Positions 1 through 11,750 of a stretch of 64,000 nt of DNA are shown piece by piece (within the stretch, counting starts at the first letter, position 1; every line of letters starts with the position of its first letter). This DNA comes from Streptomyces abyssomicinicus (GTDB taxonomy: Bacteria; Actinomycetota; Actinomycetes; Streptomycetales; Streptomycetaceae), in assembly GCF_008974245.1 (NCBI RefSeq), contig NZ_BBZI01000005.1, positions 592,180-656,179 on the forward strand. The letters are read 5' to 3'. Below the pieces are notes generated by a model. That model saw nothing but the letters and a program-made list of their open reading frames with translations. It ran no database searches and was not told the origin of the DNA. The translations under genes and the position numbers were made by a program.

Positions 1-3000
1 CGGCTCGCCGGCTACGTGACGGCCCGCCCCGGCACGGCCGTCCGTCCCGCCGAGCTGGCGGCGCACCTGCGCGAGCGGCTGCCGGACTACCTGGTGCCGA
101 CCGCCTTCACGGTGCTGGACGCGCTGCCGCTCACACCGAACGGGAAGCTGGACCGGGCCGCGCTGCCCGCGCCCGACGCCGCGTCCCCGGCGGGCGGCCG
201 CGCGCCGCGCACGCCGCAGGAACAGATCCTCGCCGAACTGTTCGCCGAGGTCCTCGGCGTGCCCCCGGTCTCGGTCGACGACGACTTCTTCGCGCTGGGC
301 GGGCACTCCCTGCTCGCCACGCGGCTGGCCGCCAGGGTGCGTTCGGTGCTCGGCGTGGAACTCGGACTGCGCGCGCTCTTCCGGACGCCCACCGTCGCGG
401 GGCTGGCCGAGGCGCTGGCCGAGGCCGGCCGGGCCCGCCCGGCACTGACCCCGTCCGAGCGGACCGGGCCGGTGCCGCTGTCCTTCGCCCAGCGCCGGCT
501 CTGGTTCCTGCACCGCATGGACGCCGCCGCCGCGACCTACCACATCCCGCTGGCGCTGCGACTGACCGGAACCCTCGACCGGACCGCGCTGGACCAGGCG
601 CTGGCCGACGTGATCGCCCGGCACGAGAGCCTGCGGACGGTGTTCCCGGAGGCCGGCGGCGTCCCCTGCCAGCGCGTGCTGGACCCGGACGCGGTCCGCC
701 TCCGGGCCCGGCCCGACGAGGTGACGGAGGCCGAACTGCCGCAACGCCTCGCGGAGTCCGCCCGGCAGCCCTTCGACCTGGCCACGGAGCCGCCGCTGCG
801 GGCGGAGCTGTTCGCCCTCGCGCCGGACGAGCACGTGCTGCTGCTGGTCATGCACCACATCGCCGCCGACGGCTGGTCCACCGGCCCGCTCGCCCGCGAC
901 CTGGCCGAGGCGTACGCGGCCCGTTGCGAGGGCCGGACGGCGGACCGCCCTGCCCTGCCGGTGCAGTACGCCGACTACACGCTGTGGCAGCGCGAACTGC
1001 TCGGCGACCCCACCGATCCGCGGAGCCGGTTCGCCGAGCAGCTCGACCACTGGCGGCGCCAGCTGTCCGGCCTGCCGGAGCTGCTCCGGCTGCCCACCGA
1101 CCGGCCCCGCCCGGCCGTCGCCGGCCGGCACGGGGACCACGTCGACCTGGAACTCGACCCCGAACTGCACGCCGCCCTGGCCGAGTTGGCACGCGGTACC
1201 GGGACCAGCCTGTTCATGGTGCTGCAGGCGGCACTGGCCGCGCTGTACACCCGGCTGGGGGCGGGCACCGACATCCCCATCGGGAGTCCCATCGCGGGGC
1301 GCACGGACGAGGCGCTGGACGATCTGGTCGGGTTCTTCGTCAACACGCTGGTGCTGCGCACCGACACGAGCGGTGATCCGAGTTTCGCGGAGCTGCTGGG
1401 CCGGGTGCGGGAGACGGCGCTGTCGGCGTACGCGCACCAGGACGTGCCGTTCGAGCACCTGGTGGAGGCGCTGAACCCCAACCGTTCGCTCTCCCACCAC
1501 CCGCTGTTCCAGACCATCCTCGCCGTGCAGAACGCGCCCATGGGCCGCTTCTCGCTGCCCGGCCTGGACGTCGCCACGTACGCGGTCGCGACCGGGACCG
1601 CCAAGTTCGACCTCGGAGTGAGCATGGTCGAACGGTTCGGTGCGGACGGGAGCCCCGCCGGGATCGCCGGCGCGGTCGAGTACGCCACCGACCTGTTCGA
1701 CCGCTCGACGGTCGAGGCCCTGGTCCGACGCTGGACGCTCCTGCTGAAGGCGGTCACCGCCGACCCGGAGCAGGCGATCGGAGACATCGACCTCCTCGGG
1801 GCCGACGAGCGGCACCGGCTGCTGGAGACGGACAACGCGACCGCCCGGGACGTGGCCGCCGTCCCGCTGCCCCAGGCCTTCGCGGCGCGGGTGGCGGCGA
1901 CGCCGGACGCGGTCGCGCTGGTCGGTGGTGGGAGGGAGCTGTCGTATCGCCAACTCGACGCGTGGGCGGGCCGGTTCGCGCATGCGTTGATCGCTCGGGG
2001 TGTGGGTCCGGAGCAGGTGGTGGCGGTGGCTCTGCCGCGGTCGGTGGAGTCGGTGGTGGCGGTGCTGGGCGTGCTGAAGGCGGGAGCGGCGTATCTGCCG
2101 GTGGATCCGGCGTATCCGCCGTCGCGGATCGCGTTCATGCTGGAGGACGCGCGGCCCGCCGTGGTCGTCGACGATCCCGCCGTGGTGGCCGAGGTCTCCG
2201 GTGGGCCGGAGACCGATCCGGGTGTGGTGGTGGACGTCCGGCACCCGGCCTACGTCATCTACACCTCGGGCTCGACCGGCCGCCCCAAGGGCGTCGTGGT
2301 CGGCCACGGCGGTGTGGCGAGCCTGGTCGCCGCACAGATCGAGCGGTTCGCGATCGAACCCGGCAGCCGGGTGCTCCAGTTCGCCTCGCCCAGCTTCGAC
2401 GCCTCGGTGTCGGAGCTCTTCACCGCCCTGCTCGGCGGCGCCACCCTGGTGCTGCCTCCTGCCGCCGACCCGCTCGCCGCGCTGACCGACCCTGACCTCG
2501 GCGTCACCCACGCGACGGTGCCCCCCTCCGTCCTGGCCGCCGTGCCGGACGGCACCGTGACCGTGTCGACGCTGGTGGTGGCGGGCGAGGCGTGCCCGGC
2601 CGAGCTGGTGGAGCGGTGGGCGCCCGGGCGCCGCATGATCAACGCCTACGGCCCCACCGAGACCACGGTGTGCGCCACCATGAGCGACCCGCTCACCCCG
2701 GAGGCCGGCGTGCCGCCGATCGGCCGGCCGATCGCCAACGCCCGGGTGTACGTGCTGGACGACCGGCTGCGGCCGGTGCCGCCGGGCGTGACGGGGGAGT
2801 TGTACGTCGCGGGCGCGGGCCTGGCGCGCGGTTACCTGAACCGGCCGGGCCTGACCGCGGGGAGGTTCGTCGCCTGCCCGTTCGGAGCCGGTGAGCGCAT
2901 GTACCGCACCGGTGACCTGGTGCGGCGCCGGTCCGAGGGTCAGCTGGAGTACGTGGGCCGCGCCGACGACCAGGTGAAGGTCCGCGGCTTCCGGGTCGAG

Positions 3001-6000
3001 CCCGGCGAGGTCGAGGCCGCGCTGGCCGAGCACCCCGCCGTCGCCCGCGCCGCCGTCGCGGCCCACGGCGACGCGCTCGTCGGCTACGTCGTTCCCCGCG
3101 AGGACACGGCTCGGGACAGCGGTCTGGAGGCGGACCACGTGGGCGAGTGGCAGGACCTGTACGACGCCCTGCCCATCGCCCCCGGGAAGGTGGACCTCGG
3201 CCACGACTTCGTGGGCTGGAAGAGCAGTTACACCTCCGAGCCGATCCCCGTCGAGGAGATGCGGGAGTGGCGGGACGCCACCGTGGACCGCATCCTCGCC
3301 CTGCGTCCGCGCCGGGTGCTGGAGGTCGGCGTCGGCACCGGTCTGCTGCTCTCGCGGATCGCACCCCACTGCGAGAGCTACCGGGCCACCGACTTCTCCG
3401 CCACCGCGATCGACGCCCTGACCGCCCAGGTGGCCGGGGAGGAGCGGCTGGCCGGACGCGTGATGCTGGAGACCCGGCCGGCGCACGACACCGACGGGCT
3501 GCCGGCCGGGGAGTTCGACACCATCGTGATCAATTCGGTGGTGCAGTACTTCCCGTCCGCCGACTACCTCGCAGACGTGATCGGGAAGCTGATGCGGCTG
3601 CTCGCCCCCGGCGGCGCGCTCTTCGTCGGCGACGTCCGCAACCTGCGGCTGCTGCGCCCGCTGGCCACCGCCGTCCAGCTGCACCGGGCCGGCCACGACG
3701 CCGACCGGGCGGCCGTGCGCCGCGCGGTCGAGCAGGCCCTGCGGACGGAGAAGGAACTCCTGGTCGACCCGGACTTCTTCACCGTCCTGCGCGAGCAGGG
3801 CGCCGACACCGGCATCGGCGCGGTGACCGTGGAGATCAAGCGCGGCCGCCACCACAACGAGCTGACCCGCCACCGCTACGACGTGACGCTGCACAAGCCG
3901 CCCGTCACCCCGCGGACCCCGGCCCGGTCCCTCGACCTGGCGTGGGGGCGGCAGATCACCGGCCCGGACCAGCTGCGCGAGCTGCTCGCCGAGCCGCCCG
4001 CCGAGGTGCTGCGGATCACCGGGGTGCCGAACCGCAGGGTGCTCGGGGAAACCGCCCTCGCCCGTGCCGTACAGGACGAGGACGGGCCGCTCGCCGCCCT
4101 GCTGGAGCGGTCGCACATCCCGGAGGCGGGCGACCTCCCCGATCCCGAGGACTTCCACGCCCTCGGCCGGGAGTTCGGCCGCGCGGTGGCCGTCACCTGG
4201 TCGGCCACCGCCGCCGACGCCGTGGACGTCGTCTACGCCGACCCGCGGACGCTCCACGGATCGCCGGTCGAGCCCTACCGGCCCGCCGGGACCCCGGGCC
4301 GGACGCTGTCCTCGCTCACCAACCGCCCGACCGGCGGCCGTGGCACCGGCGCCCTCCTCGGCGAACTCCGGGACTGGCTGCGCGGGCGGCTGCCCGACCA
4401 CCTGGTCCCGTCGGCGTTCGTCACGCTGGACGCGCTGCCGCTGACCGGCAGCGGCAAGCTCGACCGCCGCGCACTGCCCGCCCCCGACCTCGGACCGGCC
4501 GCGGCCGGACGGGCGCCGCGCACCCCGCAGGAACAGCTCCTCGCCGAGCTGTTCGCCGAGGTGCTGGGGCTCGCCCAGGTCGGCGTCGACGACAGCTTCT
4601 TCGACCTCGGCGGCCACTCGCTGCTGGCCACCCGCCTGGCCTCCCGGGTCCGGGCGGCCCTCGGCGCGGAGCTGGAGGTCCGGACCCTGTTCGAGACCCC
4701 GACCGTGGCGGAGCTGGCGGCCCACCTGGACGGTTCGGGCGCGGCGCGGCCCGCGCTGACCGCCGGGCCCCGCCCGGAGCGCGTGGAACTGTCCTTCGCC
4801 CAGCGCCGCCTGTGGTTCCTGCACCGGATGGACGGGCCGAGCGCCACCTACAACATGCCGCTCGCGCTGAGCCTGACCGGTGACCTCGACCGGGCCGCCC
4901 TGCACGCCGCGCTCGCCGACGTGATCGCCCGGCACGAGAGCCTGCGGACCGTCTTCCGCGAGACCGACGGAGTCCCGCACCAGGTCGTGCTGAGCCCCGT
5001 GCGGGCGTTCCCGGAGCTGCCGGTGACCGAGCTCGACGAGAGCCGGCTGGTCCAACGGCTGGCGGACGCGGCCCGCCGCGGCTTCGACCTGGCCGCGGAA
5101 CCGCCGGTGCGGGCCGAGCTGTTCGCCCTCGCCCCCGACCGGCACGTGCTGCTGGTCGTGGTGCACCACATCGCCGCCGACGGCTGGTCGATGGGGCCGC
5201 TCTCCGGCGACCTCGCCGCGGCCTACGCGGCGCGCTGCCGGGGCGAGGAACCGCAGTGGTCCCCGCTGTCCGTGCAGTACGCCGACTACACCCGATGGCA
5301 GCGCGACCTGCTCGGCGACGCCACCGACCCCGACAGCCTGTTCGCCCGGCAACTGGCCTACTGGAAGGACGAGCTGGCCGGCATCCCGCAGCAGGTCCAG
5401 CTGCCCGCGGACCGGCCCCGGCCGCCGGTGGCCTCCCAGCGCGGCGACCGGATCGTGGTCCGGCTGGACCCCGAACTGCACCAGGCGCTGCGGGACCTGG
5501 CAGCCGAGCGCGGCGCCAGCATGTTCATGGTGCTGCAGGCCGGTCTCGCCGCCCTCCTCACCCGGCTCGGCGCCGGCACGGACATCCCGGTGGGCAGCCC
5601 GATCGCCGGCCGGACCGACCAGGCGCTGGACGAGCTCGTCGGCTTCTTCGTCAACACCCTGGTGCTGCGCACCGACACCGGAGGCGACCCCGGCTTCACC
5701 GAACTCCTCGGCCGGGTGCGGCAGAAGGCGCTCACCGCGTACGACCACCAGGACGTGCCGTTCGAGTACCTGGTGGAGGTGGCCAACCCGGTGCGCTCGC
5801 TGGCCCACCACCCGCTGTTCCAGGTCATGCTGGCCCTGCAGAACGCGCCCGTCGGGGACTTCGCGCTGCCGGGGCTGGAGACCTGCCACCTCGAGGCGCC
5901 GACCGGGACCTCACGGGTCGACCTGACGTTCAGCCTGGCCGAACAGTTCCGCCCGGACGGCGGCGCCGACGGACTGGTCGGCGCGGTGGAGTACGCCACC

Positions 6001-8790
6001 GACCTGTTCGACGCGCCCACCGTGCAGCTGCTGTTCGAGCGCTGGGCCCGCCTGCTGCGCGCGGCGGTCACCGACCCGGACCGGCCGATCAGTCGGATCG
6101 ACCTCCTGTCGGCCGCGGAGCGCCACCGGCTGCTGCACGGGTTCAACGCCACGGCCGTGGAACTGCCGTCGGCCTCGCTGCCGGACTTGTTCGCCCGGCA
6201 GGTGCGGGCCACCCCCGACGCGGTCGCGGTCGCGGCGGGCGGCACCGAGCTGACCTACGCGGAACTCGACCTGCGGGCCGACCGCCTGGCGCGGGCGCTG
6301 ATCCGCCAGGGCGTACGGCCGGAGACGCCGGTCGCGGTCCTGATGGACCGCTCGGCGGAGCTGGTCGTGGCGATCCTGGCGATCGTCAAGGCGGGCGGCG
6401 CCTACGTGCCGCTGGACTCCCGCTTCCCCTCCTCCCGGATCGACCTGATCCTGCGGGAGAGCGGAGCCGCCCTGGTGCTCACCCCCGAGGTGCTCGCCGC
6501 GCTGGCCCGGTCCGCGGACGCCGGCCCGTCCGGGACCGGCCCGTGCGACACCGAGGTCTCCTGCGTGGCGGAGCAGGTGGCGTACATCATGTACACCTCC
6601 GGCTCGACCGGGCGGCCGAAGGGCGTGGCCGTCACCCACCGGGACGTGGCGGGCCTCGCGCTGAGCCCCGAATGGCGCGGCGGCGGTCATGAGCGGGTGC
6701 TGATGCACTCCCCGACGGCCTTCGACCTCTCGACCTACGAGCTGTGGGTCCCGCTGCTGAACGGCGGCCGGATCGTGGTCGCACCGCCCGAGCAGCTCGA
6801 CCTCGACCTGCTGCAGCACACGGTCACCACGCACGGGGTGACCGGACTGTGGCTGACCGCCGGACTGTTCCGGCTGGTCGCCGAGGAGCGACCGCGCCTG
6901 CTCGCCGGGGTGCGCGAGGTGTGGACCGGCGGCGACGTGGTCTCCCCGGCCGCCGCCGCACGGGTGCTCGCGGCCTGCCCCGGCATCGAGGTGGTCAACG
7001 GCTACGGGCCCACCGAGGCCACCACCCTGGCCACCCGCCACCCGGTGCGCGACCTCCCGGAGAACGCCGCGACCGTGCCGATCGGCGGACCGATGGCCAA
7101 CATGCGCGCCTACGTGCTCGACGACCGGCTGCGGCCGGTGCCGACGGGCATGGTCGGCGAGCTGTACCTCGCGGGGACGGGCGTGGCCCGCGGCTACTTC
7201 GGCCGGCCCGGCCTCACGGCGGAGCGCTTCACCGCCGACCCGTACGGGCCCGCCGGAAGCCGGATGTACCGCACCGGCGACCTCGCCCGGTGGCGCCCCG
7301 ACGGCACGCTGGACTTCGCCGGACGCGTCGACCACCAGGTCAAGCTGCGCGGCCTGCGGATCGAGCCCGGCGAGATCGAGGCGGTCCTGACGGGCTGCCC
7401 GGGCGTCGCCCAGGCGGCCGTGGTCGCCCGCGAGGACCGGCCGGGCGACAAGCGGCTGGTCGCCTATCTGGTGCCGGCCCCCGAAGGCGCGCCCGAGGTG
7501 GCCGACCTGGCCGGCCGGCTGCGCCGCGAACTGCCCGACTACATGGTGCCGGCGGCGTTCGTCACCGTGGACACGCTGCCGCTGACCGCCAACGGCAAGC
7601 TCGACCGGGCGGCCCTGCCCGCCCCCGACCACTGGGCGTCGGACACCGCCGGACGCGGGCCCCGCACGCCGCAGGAACAGCTGCTGTGCGGCCTGTTCGC
7701 CGAGGTCCTCGGCCGGGAGCAGGTGGGCATCGACGACGGCTTCTTCGACCTGGGCGGGCACTCGCTGCTGGCCGCCCGGCTGGCCTCCCGGGTCCGCGAG
7801 ACCCTCGGCCTGGAGCTGGGACTGCGCATGCTGTTCGAAGCGCCCACCGTGGCCGGGCTCACCGAACGCCTGGCCATGAACGACCCGGCCGACGCGCTGG
7901 ACGTGCTGCTGCCGCTGCGCTCGACCGGCACGGGCACACCGCTGTTCTGCGTCCACCCCGGCGGCGGCATCAGCTGGTCCTACAGCGGGCTGCTGAACCA
8001 CCTCGGGCCGCAGCACCCGGTCCACGCGCTCCAGGCGCGCGGCCTCGGCCGGCCCGAACCGCTGCCGGCGTCCTACGAGGAGATGGCGGCCGACTACGCG
8101 GACCACGTCCAGAAGATCCAGCCGCAGGGCCCGTACCTGCTGCTCGGCTGGTCCGCGGGCGGACTGATCGCCCACGCGCTGGCCTGCGAACTCCAGGCCC
8201 GCGGCGAGCGGACCGACCTGCTGGCGATCCTCGACGCCTATCCGGTGAAGGACGTGCGGTTCGAGGAGGAACCGGTGCCCACCGTGCGGGACGTGCTCGT
8301 CGGGGTGCTCGACGTCGACCCGGACGAGCTGGGCGACCGGGAGATCACCTACGCCGAGGTCGCCGAGGTGCTGAACCGGCGGGGCAGCGCGCTGGCCGGC
8401 CTGAACGAGCGACAGGTCGAGGTGATCGTCCAGATCATGATCAACAACGCGAAGCTGGCGGTCGACTTCGTCCCCGGCCGGTACGAGGGGGACCTGCTGC
8501 TGTTCAACTCCACCATCGACCGGGGCGACGACGACGCCGGCCCGGAGGTCTGGCGCCCGTACATCGCGGGCCGGATCGACTCGCACGAGATCACCACCCG
8601 GCACGACCAGATGACCCAGGCGGGCTCGCTGGCCCAGATCGGACCGATCCTGGCCGCCAGGATCGCCGAGGTCACCGGTGGCACCCCTGAGACCCCCGAT
8701 GCCCCCGAGACCTTCGCGACCCCCGAGACGTTCGCGACCCCCGAGACCACTGACACACCTCACCTCACCCTTTCCCACCAGGAGGACTGA
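1..8790 (+). CDS. Non-ribosomal peptide synthetase, 5' end cut by window edge
   Basis: The frame is open from base 1, so the true start lies upstream. Counting residues from base 1, the order is: C-terminal end of an adenylation (A) domain (1-60); carrier protein (LGGHSLL near 99); condensation domain (HHIAADG near 285); A domain with [11 protein letters not shown] near 755, interrupted after core A8 by a SAM methyltransferase (about 1055-1300, LEVGVGTG near 1108); second carrier (near 1535); condensation domain (near 1722); A domain; third carrier (near 2584); thioesterase with GWSAGG near 2717 and a late RHDQM histidine. Two full elongation modules plus release are visible, with no epimerase. 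The pocket residues of the methylating A domain read roughly D-A-S-T-V-A-A-V-C, resembling aromatic (Phe/Tyr) codes; the last A domain was not assigned. Methylation is probably on the amino nitrogen, judged from the insertion site. The C-terminus ends in a short repeat of TPETFA type. The product is unknown. Confidence 0.95.
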   Translation, partial: RLAGYVTARPGTAVRPAELAAHLRERLPDYLVPTAFTVLDALPLTPNGKLDRAALPAPDAASPAGGRAPRTPQEQILAELFAEVLGVPPVSVDDDFFALGGHSLLATRLAARVRSVLGVELGLRALFRTPTVAGLAEALAEAGRARPALTPSERTGPVPLSFAQRRLWFLHRMDAAAATYHIPLALRLTGTLDRTALDQALADVIARHESLRTVFPEAGGVPCQRVLDPDAVRLRARPDEVTEAELPQRLAESARQPFDLATEPPLRAELFALAPDEHVLLLVMHHIAADGWSTGPLARDLAEAYAARCEGRTADRPALPVQYADYTLWQRELLGDPTDPRSRFAEQLDHWRRQLSGLPELLRLPTDRPRPAVAGRHGDHVDLELDPELHAALAELARGTGTSLFMVLQAALAALYTRLGAGTDIPIGSPIAGRTDEALDDLVGFFVNTLVLRTDTSGDPSFAELLGRVRETALSAYAHQDVPFEHLVEALNPNRSLSHHPLFQTILAVQNAPMGRFSLPGLDVATYAVATGTAKFDLGVSMVERFGADGSPAGIAGAVEYATDLFDRSTVEALVRRWTLLLKAVTADPEQAIGDIDLLGADERHRLLETDNATARDVAAVPLPQAFAARVAATPDAVALVGGGRELSYRQLDAWAGRFAHALIARGVGPEQVVAVALPRSVESVVAVLGVLKAGAAYLPVDPAYPPSRIAFMLEDARPAVVVDDPAVVAEVSGGPETDPGVVVDVRHPAYVIYTSGSTGRPKGVVVGHGGVASLVAAQIERFAIEPGSRVLQFASPSFDASVSELFTALLGGATLVLPPAADPLAALTDPDLGVTHATVPPSVLAAVPDGTVTVSTLVVAGEACPAELVERWAPGRRMINAYGPTETTVCATMSDPLTPEAGVPPIGRPIANARVYVLDDRLRPVPPGVTGELYVAGAGLARGYLNRPGLTAGRFVACPFGAGERMYRTGDLVRRRSEGQLEYVGRADDQVKVRGFRVEPGEVEAALAEHPAVARAAVAAHGDALVGYVVPREDTARDSGLEADHVGEWQDLYDALPIAPGKVDLGHDFVGWKSSYTSEPIPVEEMREWRDATVDRILALRPRRVLEVGVGTGLLLSRIAPHCESYRATDFSATAIDALTAQVAGEERLAGRVMLETRPAHDTDGLPAGEFDTIVINSVVQYFPSADYLADVIGKLMRLLAPGGALFVGDVRNLRLLRPLATAVQLHRAGHDADRAAVRRAVEQALRTEKELLVDPDFFTVLREQGADTGIGAVTVEIKRGRHHNELTRHRYDVTLHKPPVTPRTPARSLDLAWGRQITGPDQLRELLAEPPAEVLRITGVPNRRVLGETALARAVQDEDGPLAALLERSHIPEAGDLPDPEDFHALGREFGRAVAVTWSATAADAVDVVYADPRTLHGSPVEPYRPAGTPGRTLSSLTNRPTGGRGTGALLGELRDWLRGRLPDHLVPSAFVTLDALPLTGSGKLDRRALPAPDLGPAAAGRAPRTPQEQLLAELFAEVLGLAQVGVDDSFFDLGGHSLLATRLASRVRAALGAELEVRTLFETPTVAELAAHLDGSGAARPALTAGPRPERVELSFAQRRLWFLHRMDGPSATYNMPLALSLTGDLDRAALHAALADVIARHESLRTVFRETDGVPHQVVLSPVRAFPELPVTELDESRLVQRLADAARRGFDLAAEPPVRAELFALAPDRHVLLVVVHHIAADGWSMGPLSGDLAAAYAARCRGEEPQWSPLSVQYADYTRWQRDLLGDATDPDSLFARQLAYWKDELAGIPQQVQLPADRPRPPVASQRGDRIVVRLDPELHQALRDLAAERGASMFMVLQAGLAALLTRLGAGTDIPVGSPIAGRTDQALDELVGFFVNTLVLRTDTGGDPGFTELLGRVRQKALTAYDHQDVPFEYLVEVANPVRSLAHHPLFQVMLALQNAPVGDFALPGLETCHLEAPTGTSRVDLTFSLAEQFRPDGGADGLVGAVEYATDLFDAPTVQLLFERWARLLRAAVTDPDRPISRIDLLSAAERHRLLHGFNATAVELPSASLPDLFARQVRATPDAVAVAAGGTELTYAELDLRADRLARALIRQGVRPETPVAVLMDRSAELVVAILAIVKAGGAYVPLDSRFPSSRIDLILRESGAALVLTPEVLAALARSADAGPSGTGPCDTEVSCVAEQVAYIMYTSGSTGRPKGVAVTHRDVAGLALSPEWRGGGHERVLMHSPTAFDLSTYELWVPLLNGGRIVVAPPEQLDLDLLQHTVTTHGVTGLWLTAGLFRLVAEERPRLLAGVREVWTGGDVVSPAAAARVLAACPGIEVVNGYGPTEATTLATRHPVRDLPENAATVPIGGPMANMRAYVLDDRLRPVPTGMVGELYLAGTGVARGYFGRPGLTAERFTADPYGPAGSRMYRTGDLARWRPDGTLDFAGRVDHQVKLRGLRIEPGEIEAVLTGCPGVAQAAVVAREDRPGDKRLVAYLVPAPEGAPEVADLAGRLRRELPDYMVPAAFVTVDTLPLTANGKLDRAALPAPDHWASDTAGRGPRTPQEQLLCGLFAEVLGREQVGIDDGFFDLGGHSLLAARLASRVRETLGLELGLRMLFEAPTVAGLTERLAMNDPADALDVLLPLRSTGTGTPLFCVHPGGGISWSYSGLLNHLGPQHPVHALQARGLGRPEPLPASYEEMAADYADHVQKIQPQGPYLLLGWSAGGLIAHALACELQARGERTDLLAILDAYPVKDVRFEEEPVPTVRDVLVGVLDVDPDELGDREITYAEVAEVLNRRGSALAGLNERQVEVIVQIMINNAKLAVDFVPGRYEGDLLLFNSTIDRGDDDAGPEVWRPYIAGRIDSHEITTRHDQMTQAGSLAQIGPILAARIAEVTGGTPETPDAPETFATPETFATPETTDTPHLTLSHQED

Positions 8791-8793
8791 CCC

Positions 8794-9009
8794 ATGACCA
8801 ACCCCTTCGACGACCAGGACGGCACCTTCCTCGTCCTCGTCAACGACGAGAACCAGCACTCGCTGTGGCCCGAGTTCGCGGACGTCCCGGCCGGCTGGAC
8901 CGTCACCCACGGGCCCGACACCCATGCCGCCTGCCTGGAGCACGTCGAGCGGGCCTGGACCGACATGCGGCCCAGGAGCCTCGCCGACGCCATGGACGCC
9001 CAGCGGTAA
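8794..9009 (+). CDS. MbtH-like NRPS accessory protein
   Basis: This 71-residue protein is a textbook MbtH: it opens with [18 protein letters not shown], has [13 protein letters not shown] in the middle and WTDMRPRSL near the end, including the conserved Trp pair. Members of this family bind A domains and are needed for their folding or activity. It starts three bases after the NRPS stop behind the GGAGGA that ends the NRPS gene, so the two are translationally linked and it almost certainly serves that synthetase. Length is normal for the family. Confidence 0.96.
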   Translation: MTNPFDDQDGTFLVLVNDENQHSLWPEFADVPAGWTVTHGPDTHAACLEHVERAWTDMRPRSLADAMDAQR

Positions 9010-9018
9010 CAGGCCGAC

Positions 9019-10266
9019 ATGACCACCACCGGCACACTGGCCGGGGCCCGCGGCTCCGCGGGCCCCGGCCTGCCCGACGACTTCGCCGCGGCCCTGCTCA
9101 CGCCCGAGGCCAGGCGCGACCCGTACCCCCTCTACGCCCGCATGCGGCGTGAGGACCCGGTCCACCGGAGCCCCCAGGGCATCTGGTACCTCACCCGGTA
9201 CGCCGACGTCGAGGCGGCGCTGGGCGACCTGCGGCTGTCCAACGACCGGGACCGGATGGCCCGCGCCTACAGCGGGCTCGGCGGCGACCTCAAGGCCCTC
9301 AGCCGCCTCACCGGGCGACTCGGCCGGGTGATGACCAACACCGACCCGCCGGACCACGCCCGGCTGCGCAAGCTGGCCAACAAGGCCTTCACCGCCCGTC
9401 GCGTCGAAGCCCTGCGCGACGGCGTCCGGCGGATCGTGGACCGGCTCGTCGACGAGGCCGTCGCGGCGGGACCGGCCATGGACCTGATCGAGGCGGTCGC
9501 CTCCCCGCTGCCGATGTCCGTCGTCTGCGAGCTCTTCGGCATCCCGGACGAGGACCGGCCGCGGGTCACCAGCTGGTTCCGCCGCTTCGGCCGGCTCGGC
9601 GAGGACATCGACAAGTCCGAGGCGGCGATCGAGCAGTACGAGCAGTACCTGTCCGGACTCATCCGGCAGCGCAGATGGGAACCGGGCGACGACCTGATCA
9701 GCGCCCTCGTCGCCACCCAGGCGCAGGACGACCGGCTGACCGACTCCGAGCTGCTCTCCACCTGCTTCGTCCTGATCACCGCCGGCGACGAGACCACCAC
9801 CCACCTGATCGGCAACGGCATGCTGGCCCTGCTGCGCCACCCGGACCAGCTGGCCCGGCTGCGCGCCGACCCGGGCCTGATCCGCGGCGCCGTCGAGGAA
9901 CTCGCCCGCTACGACACGGTGACCCAGGCGATCGTCCGGGTCGTCGCGCAGGACGTGGAGATCGGCGGACGGACGCTGGCGGAGGGCGAGTTGGTGTACC
10001 TGTTCCTCGGCGCCACCAACCGCGACCCCGAGCGCTTCGAGGACCCCGACCGGCTCGACCTGTCCCGCCCCGGCAACCGGCACCTGAGCTTCGGCCACGG
10101 CCCGCACTTCTGCCTGGGCGGCCCGCTGGCCAAGCTCCAGGCGGAGGTGGCCGTCGGCACGCTGGTCCGCCGGCTGCCCGGGCTGCGGCCGGCCGACGGG
10201 GCGGCGCCGGACTGGCGGCCCAACCCGCTGCAGCGGCGCCTGACCGCCCTCCCGGTCACCTACTGA
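9019..10266 (+). CDS. Cytochrome P450, NRPS tailoring candidate
   Basis: A 415-residue bacterial class P450. Visible motifs are the oxygen-activation helix AGDETT (255-260), the ExxR pair (E294, R297) and the heme loop FGHGPHFCLGG with the axial Cys at 365. The usual His or Gly before Glu in the I-helix is Asp here, which is tolerated in many CYP107-like enzymes. It follows MbtH by nine bases, so it is in the NRPS operon and probably hydroxylates the peptide or a carrier-bound residue. Ferredoxin and reductase partners are not encoded nearby. The substrate cannot be told from sequence. Confidence 0.95.
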   Translation: MTTTGTLAGARGSAGPGLPDDFAAALLTPEARRDPYPLYARMRREDPVHRSPQGIWYLTRYADVEAALGDLRLSNDRDRMARAYSGLGGDLKALSRLTGRLGRVMTNTDPPDHARLRKLANKAFTARRVEALRDGVRRIVDRLVDEAVAAGPAMDLIEAVASPLPMSVVCELFGIPDEDRPRVTSWFRRFGRLGEDIDKSEAAIEQYEQYLSGLIRQRRWEPGDDLISALVATQAQDDRLTDSELLSTCFVLITAGDETTTHLIGNGMLALLRHPDQLARLRADPGLIRGAVEELARYDTVTQAIVRVVAQDVEIGGRTLAEGELVYLFLGATNRDPERFEDPDRLDLSRPGNRHLSFGHGPHFCLGGPLAKLQAEVAVGTLVRRLPGLRPADGAAPDWRPNPLQRRLTALPVTY

Positions 10267-10352
10267 CCGCGCACCCACCGACCGACCGCGCACCGACCGC
10301 ACGTGCACCGACCAACCGTGCACCGACCGACCGTGCACCGACCGCACGTGAA
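10267..10352. repeat. Degenerate tandem repeat between P450 and SRPBCC genes
   Basis: The gap is filled by repeats built from CACCGACCG and CACCGACCGCACGTG, the latter appearing twice (around 10291 and 10336). In frame it reads as HRPTVHRPTVHRP, which invites an artificial upstream start for the next gene. It is probably slipped-strand expansion; no regulatory role is evident. Confidence 0.7.
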
Positions 10353-10377
10353 CGACGACGAAGGAGCAGCACCGACC

Positions 10378-11136
10378 ATGCCCCGAGAGTTCGAGGTCCG
10401 CCGGGAGCAGGACCTGCCCGCCACCCCTCAACAGGTCTGGGACGCGGTGGCCACCGGCGCCGGCAACCTGGGCTGGCTCTACCCGATGGACATCGAGCCC
10501 CGCGTCGGCGGGAAGGCGACCCGGGGCGACGCCACCGTCGTGGACTGGGAGCCGCCGCGGCACCTCGCCGTCCGGGCCACCCAGGAGGACGGGTTCTCCA
10601 ACACGCTCAGCTACCACATCGAACCGGTGGACGACCGGACGAGCCGCCTGCGGATGGGAATCCACTGGGTCCACACGGGCGTCGTCGACGAGGCATGGGC
10701 CTGGGACGCCAAGGCGGACGCGGCCGAGAAGCACGTCGACCTCTACCAGCACGGCCTCGCCGAGTACCTCCGGTACTTCGCCGGCCGCCCCGCCGTCTAC
10801 GTCACGGCCCGGCGCACCGGACCCACCGCCGACCCGGCCGATTTCGCGGCCCTGCGCCGACGCCTCGGCCTCGCCGACGACGCGGCCGTCGGCGACCGGT
10901 TCACGCTCCTCGCCCCCGGCCCGGACCGTGACCCCGTCGAGGTGGTCGTCGACTGGCTCAGCGCCGACTTCGTCGGACTGCGCGGCCCGCACGCCCTGTA
11001 CCGCTTCTTCAACGGCAGCACCTGGAACGTGCCGATCTGGCTCGGTCACCACCTGTTCGCCGAGGACACCGACGAGCAGCAGGCCACCAAGGCGTGGACC
11101 GCGTGGCTCGACGACACCCACACCCAGGAGCCCTGA
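10378..11136 (+). CDS. SRPBCC (START/AHSA1-like) domain protein in NRPS operon
   Basis: A 252-residue protein. The first 140 residues look like an SRPBCC ligand-binding fold: an opening beta strand and helix (EVRREQDLPATPQQVWDAV), then a GGKATRGD...VVDWEPPRHLAV beta stretch, ending in a long amphipathic helix around HVDLYQHGLAEYLRYFAG. The C-terminal 100 residues are less familiar and contain WNVPIWLGHHLFAED. The ATG at 10378 was chosen because AAGGAG lies 11 bases upstream; an earlier in-frame GTG (10303) only adds repeat-encoded residues. Such proteins bind hydrophobic ligands or act as cyclases or aromatases in natural product clusters; here the role is inferred from position only. Confidence 0.8.
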   Translation: MPREFEVRREQDLPATPQQVWDAVATGAGNLGWLYPMDIEPRVGGKATRGDATVVDWEPPRHLAVRATQEDGFSNTLSYHIEPVDDRTSRLRMGIHWVHTGVVDEAWAWDAKADAAEKHVDLYQHGLAEYLRYFAGRPAVYVTARRTGPTADPADFAALRRRLGLADDAAVGDRFTLLAPGPDRDPVEVVVDWLSADFVGLRGPHALYRFFNGSTWNVPIWLGHHLFAEDTDEQQATKAWTAWLDDTHTQEP

Positions 11137-11336
11137 TGGAAACCTCCGCGCAGACACTGCTCTTCGCCGCCGAACTCGTCGAGGAGAACGGCGCCCACAT
11201 CCTCGTCGTCCAGGACATGAGGACGGGCACCGTCCAGACCACCCCGGTCCCCAAGGCCATGGTCGACAAACTCCCGGTCTTCCTCACGGCGCTCGCCGCC
11301 AAGCTCAACCCGGTGACACAGCGCCGCCGCCGGTAA
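11136..11336 (+). CDS. Small hypothetical protein ending the NRPS operon
   Basis: A 66-residue protein starting METSAQTLLFAAELVEENG and ending NPVTQRRRR. Its ATG shares one base with the TGA of the SRPBCC gene (TGATG), so it is translationally coupled. No cysteines and no membrane segment are present; the C-terminus is basic. I do not recognise the family. A GTG 42 bases upstream is in frame but overlaps the preceding gene and has no better ribosome site. Confidence 0.6.
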   Translation: METSAQTLLFAAELVEENGAHILVVQDMRTGTVQTTPVPKAMVDKLPVFLTALAAKLNPVTQRRRR

Positions 11337-11580
11337 CCCACCCCCAGGCCGGCCCGAACCCCCGCGAACACCGGGCCGGCCGAGCGCCACCGTTCCGTGA
11401 GGCCCACCACAGGGCGCCCCACCTTCCTCGCCCGGCTGACGGCGGAGCCCGAAGATCATGATTCAGGCAGGAAAGGTAGTTAACCGGTCGAACTCGGCTG
11501 GACCGAGAGCAGTGGATGCCCAGTCCGACGAGCATGTGCTGTGGATGGGGAATCTCGGCCGGACAAAGGGGTGTGGGGGA
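11337..11580. other. Gene-free stretch at the NRPS cluster boundary
   Basis: Base composition drops here (for example GGTAGTTAACCGG near 11471) and third-position GC bias is lost, although a frame is open from 11458 into the next gene. I see no convincing terminator. It probably carries the promoter of the small zinc-finger-like gene and marks the edge of the biosynthetic cluster. Confidence 0.45.
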
Positions 11581-11724
11581 ATGGGGAAGCAGGTCAAGTG
11601 CGGGTCGACCAGGACCAAGACGGGTAAGAGGTGTCAGAACCCGGCGATGATCGGCTACGCCCGCTGCCAGTTGCATCGAGGTGACTGGACGCCGGTGCAG
11701 AGGAAGAAGACCAAGAAGCGCTGA
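11581..11724 (+). CDS. Small Cys/His (zinc-ribbon-like) protein
   Basis: A 47-residue basic protein with pattern KCGSTRTKTGKRCQNPAM followed by RCQLHRGD: three cysteines and a histidine spaced as in small zinc-binding modules found in many actinobacterial and phage proteins. The ATG at 11581 follows GGGGGA; the frame is open 41 codons further upstream but with codon use unlike coding DNA. It stands alone between the NRPS operon and a TetR relic. Function is unknown; nucleic-acid binding is a guess from charge and fold. Confidence 0.6.
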   Translation: MGKQVKCGSTRTKTGKRCQNPAMIGYARCQLHRGDWTPVQRKKTKKR

Positions 11725-11750
11725 CGCGCCGGAAGGCCGCCCCGCCCGGG

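Noticed and set aside
5911..11157. Open frame of 1,748 codons on the minus strand
   Set aside because: It runs antisense to the NRPS, MbtH, P450 and SRPBCC genes. Its Gly/Arg/Val/His-rich translation has no domain, and such frames are expected opposite GC-biased genes.
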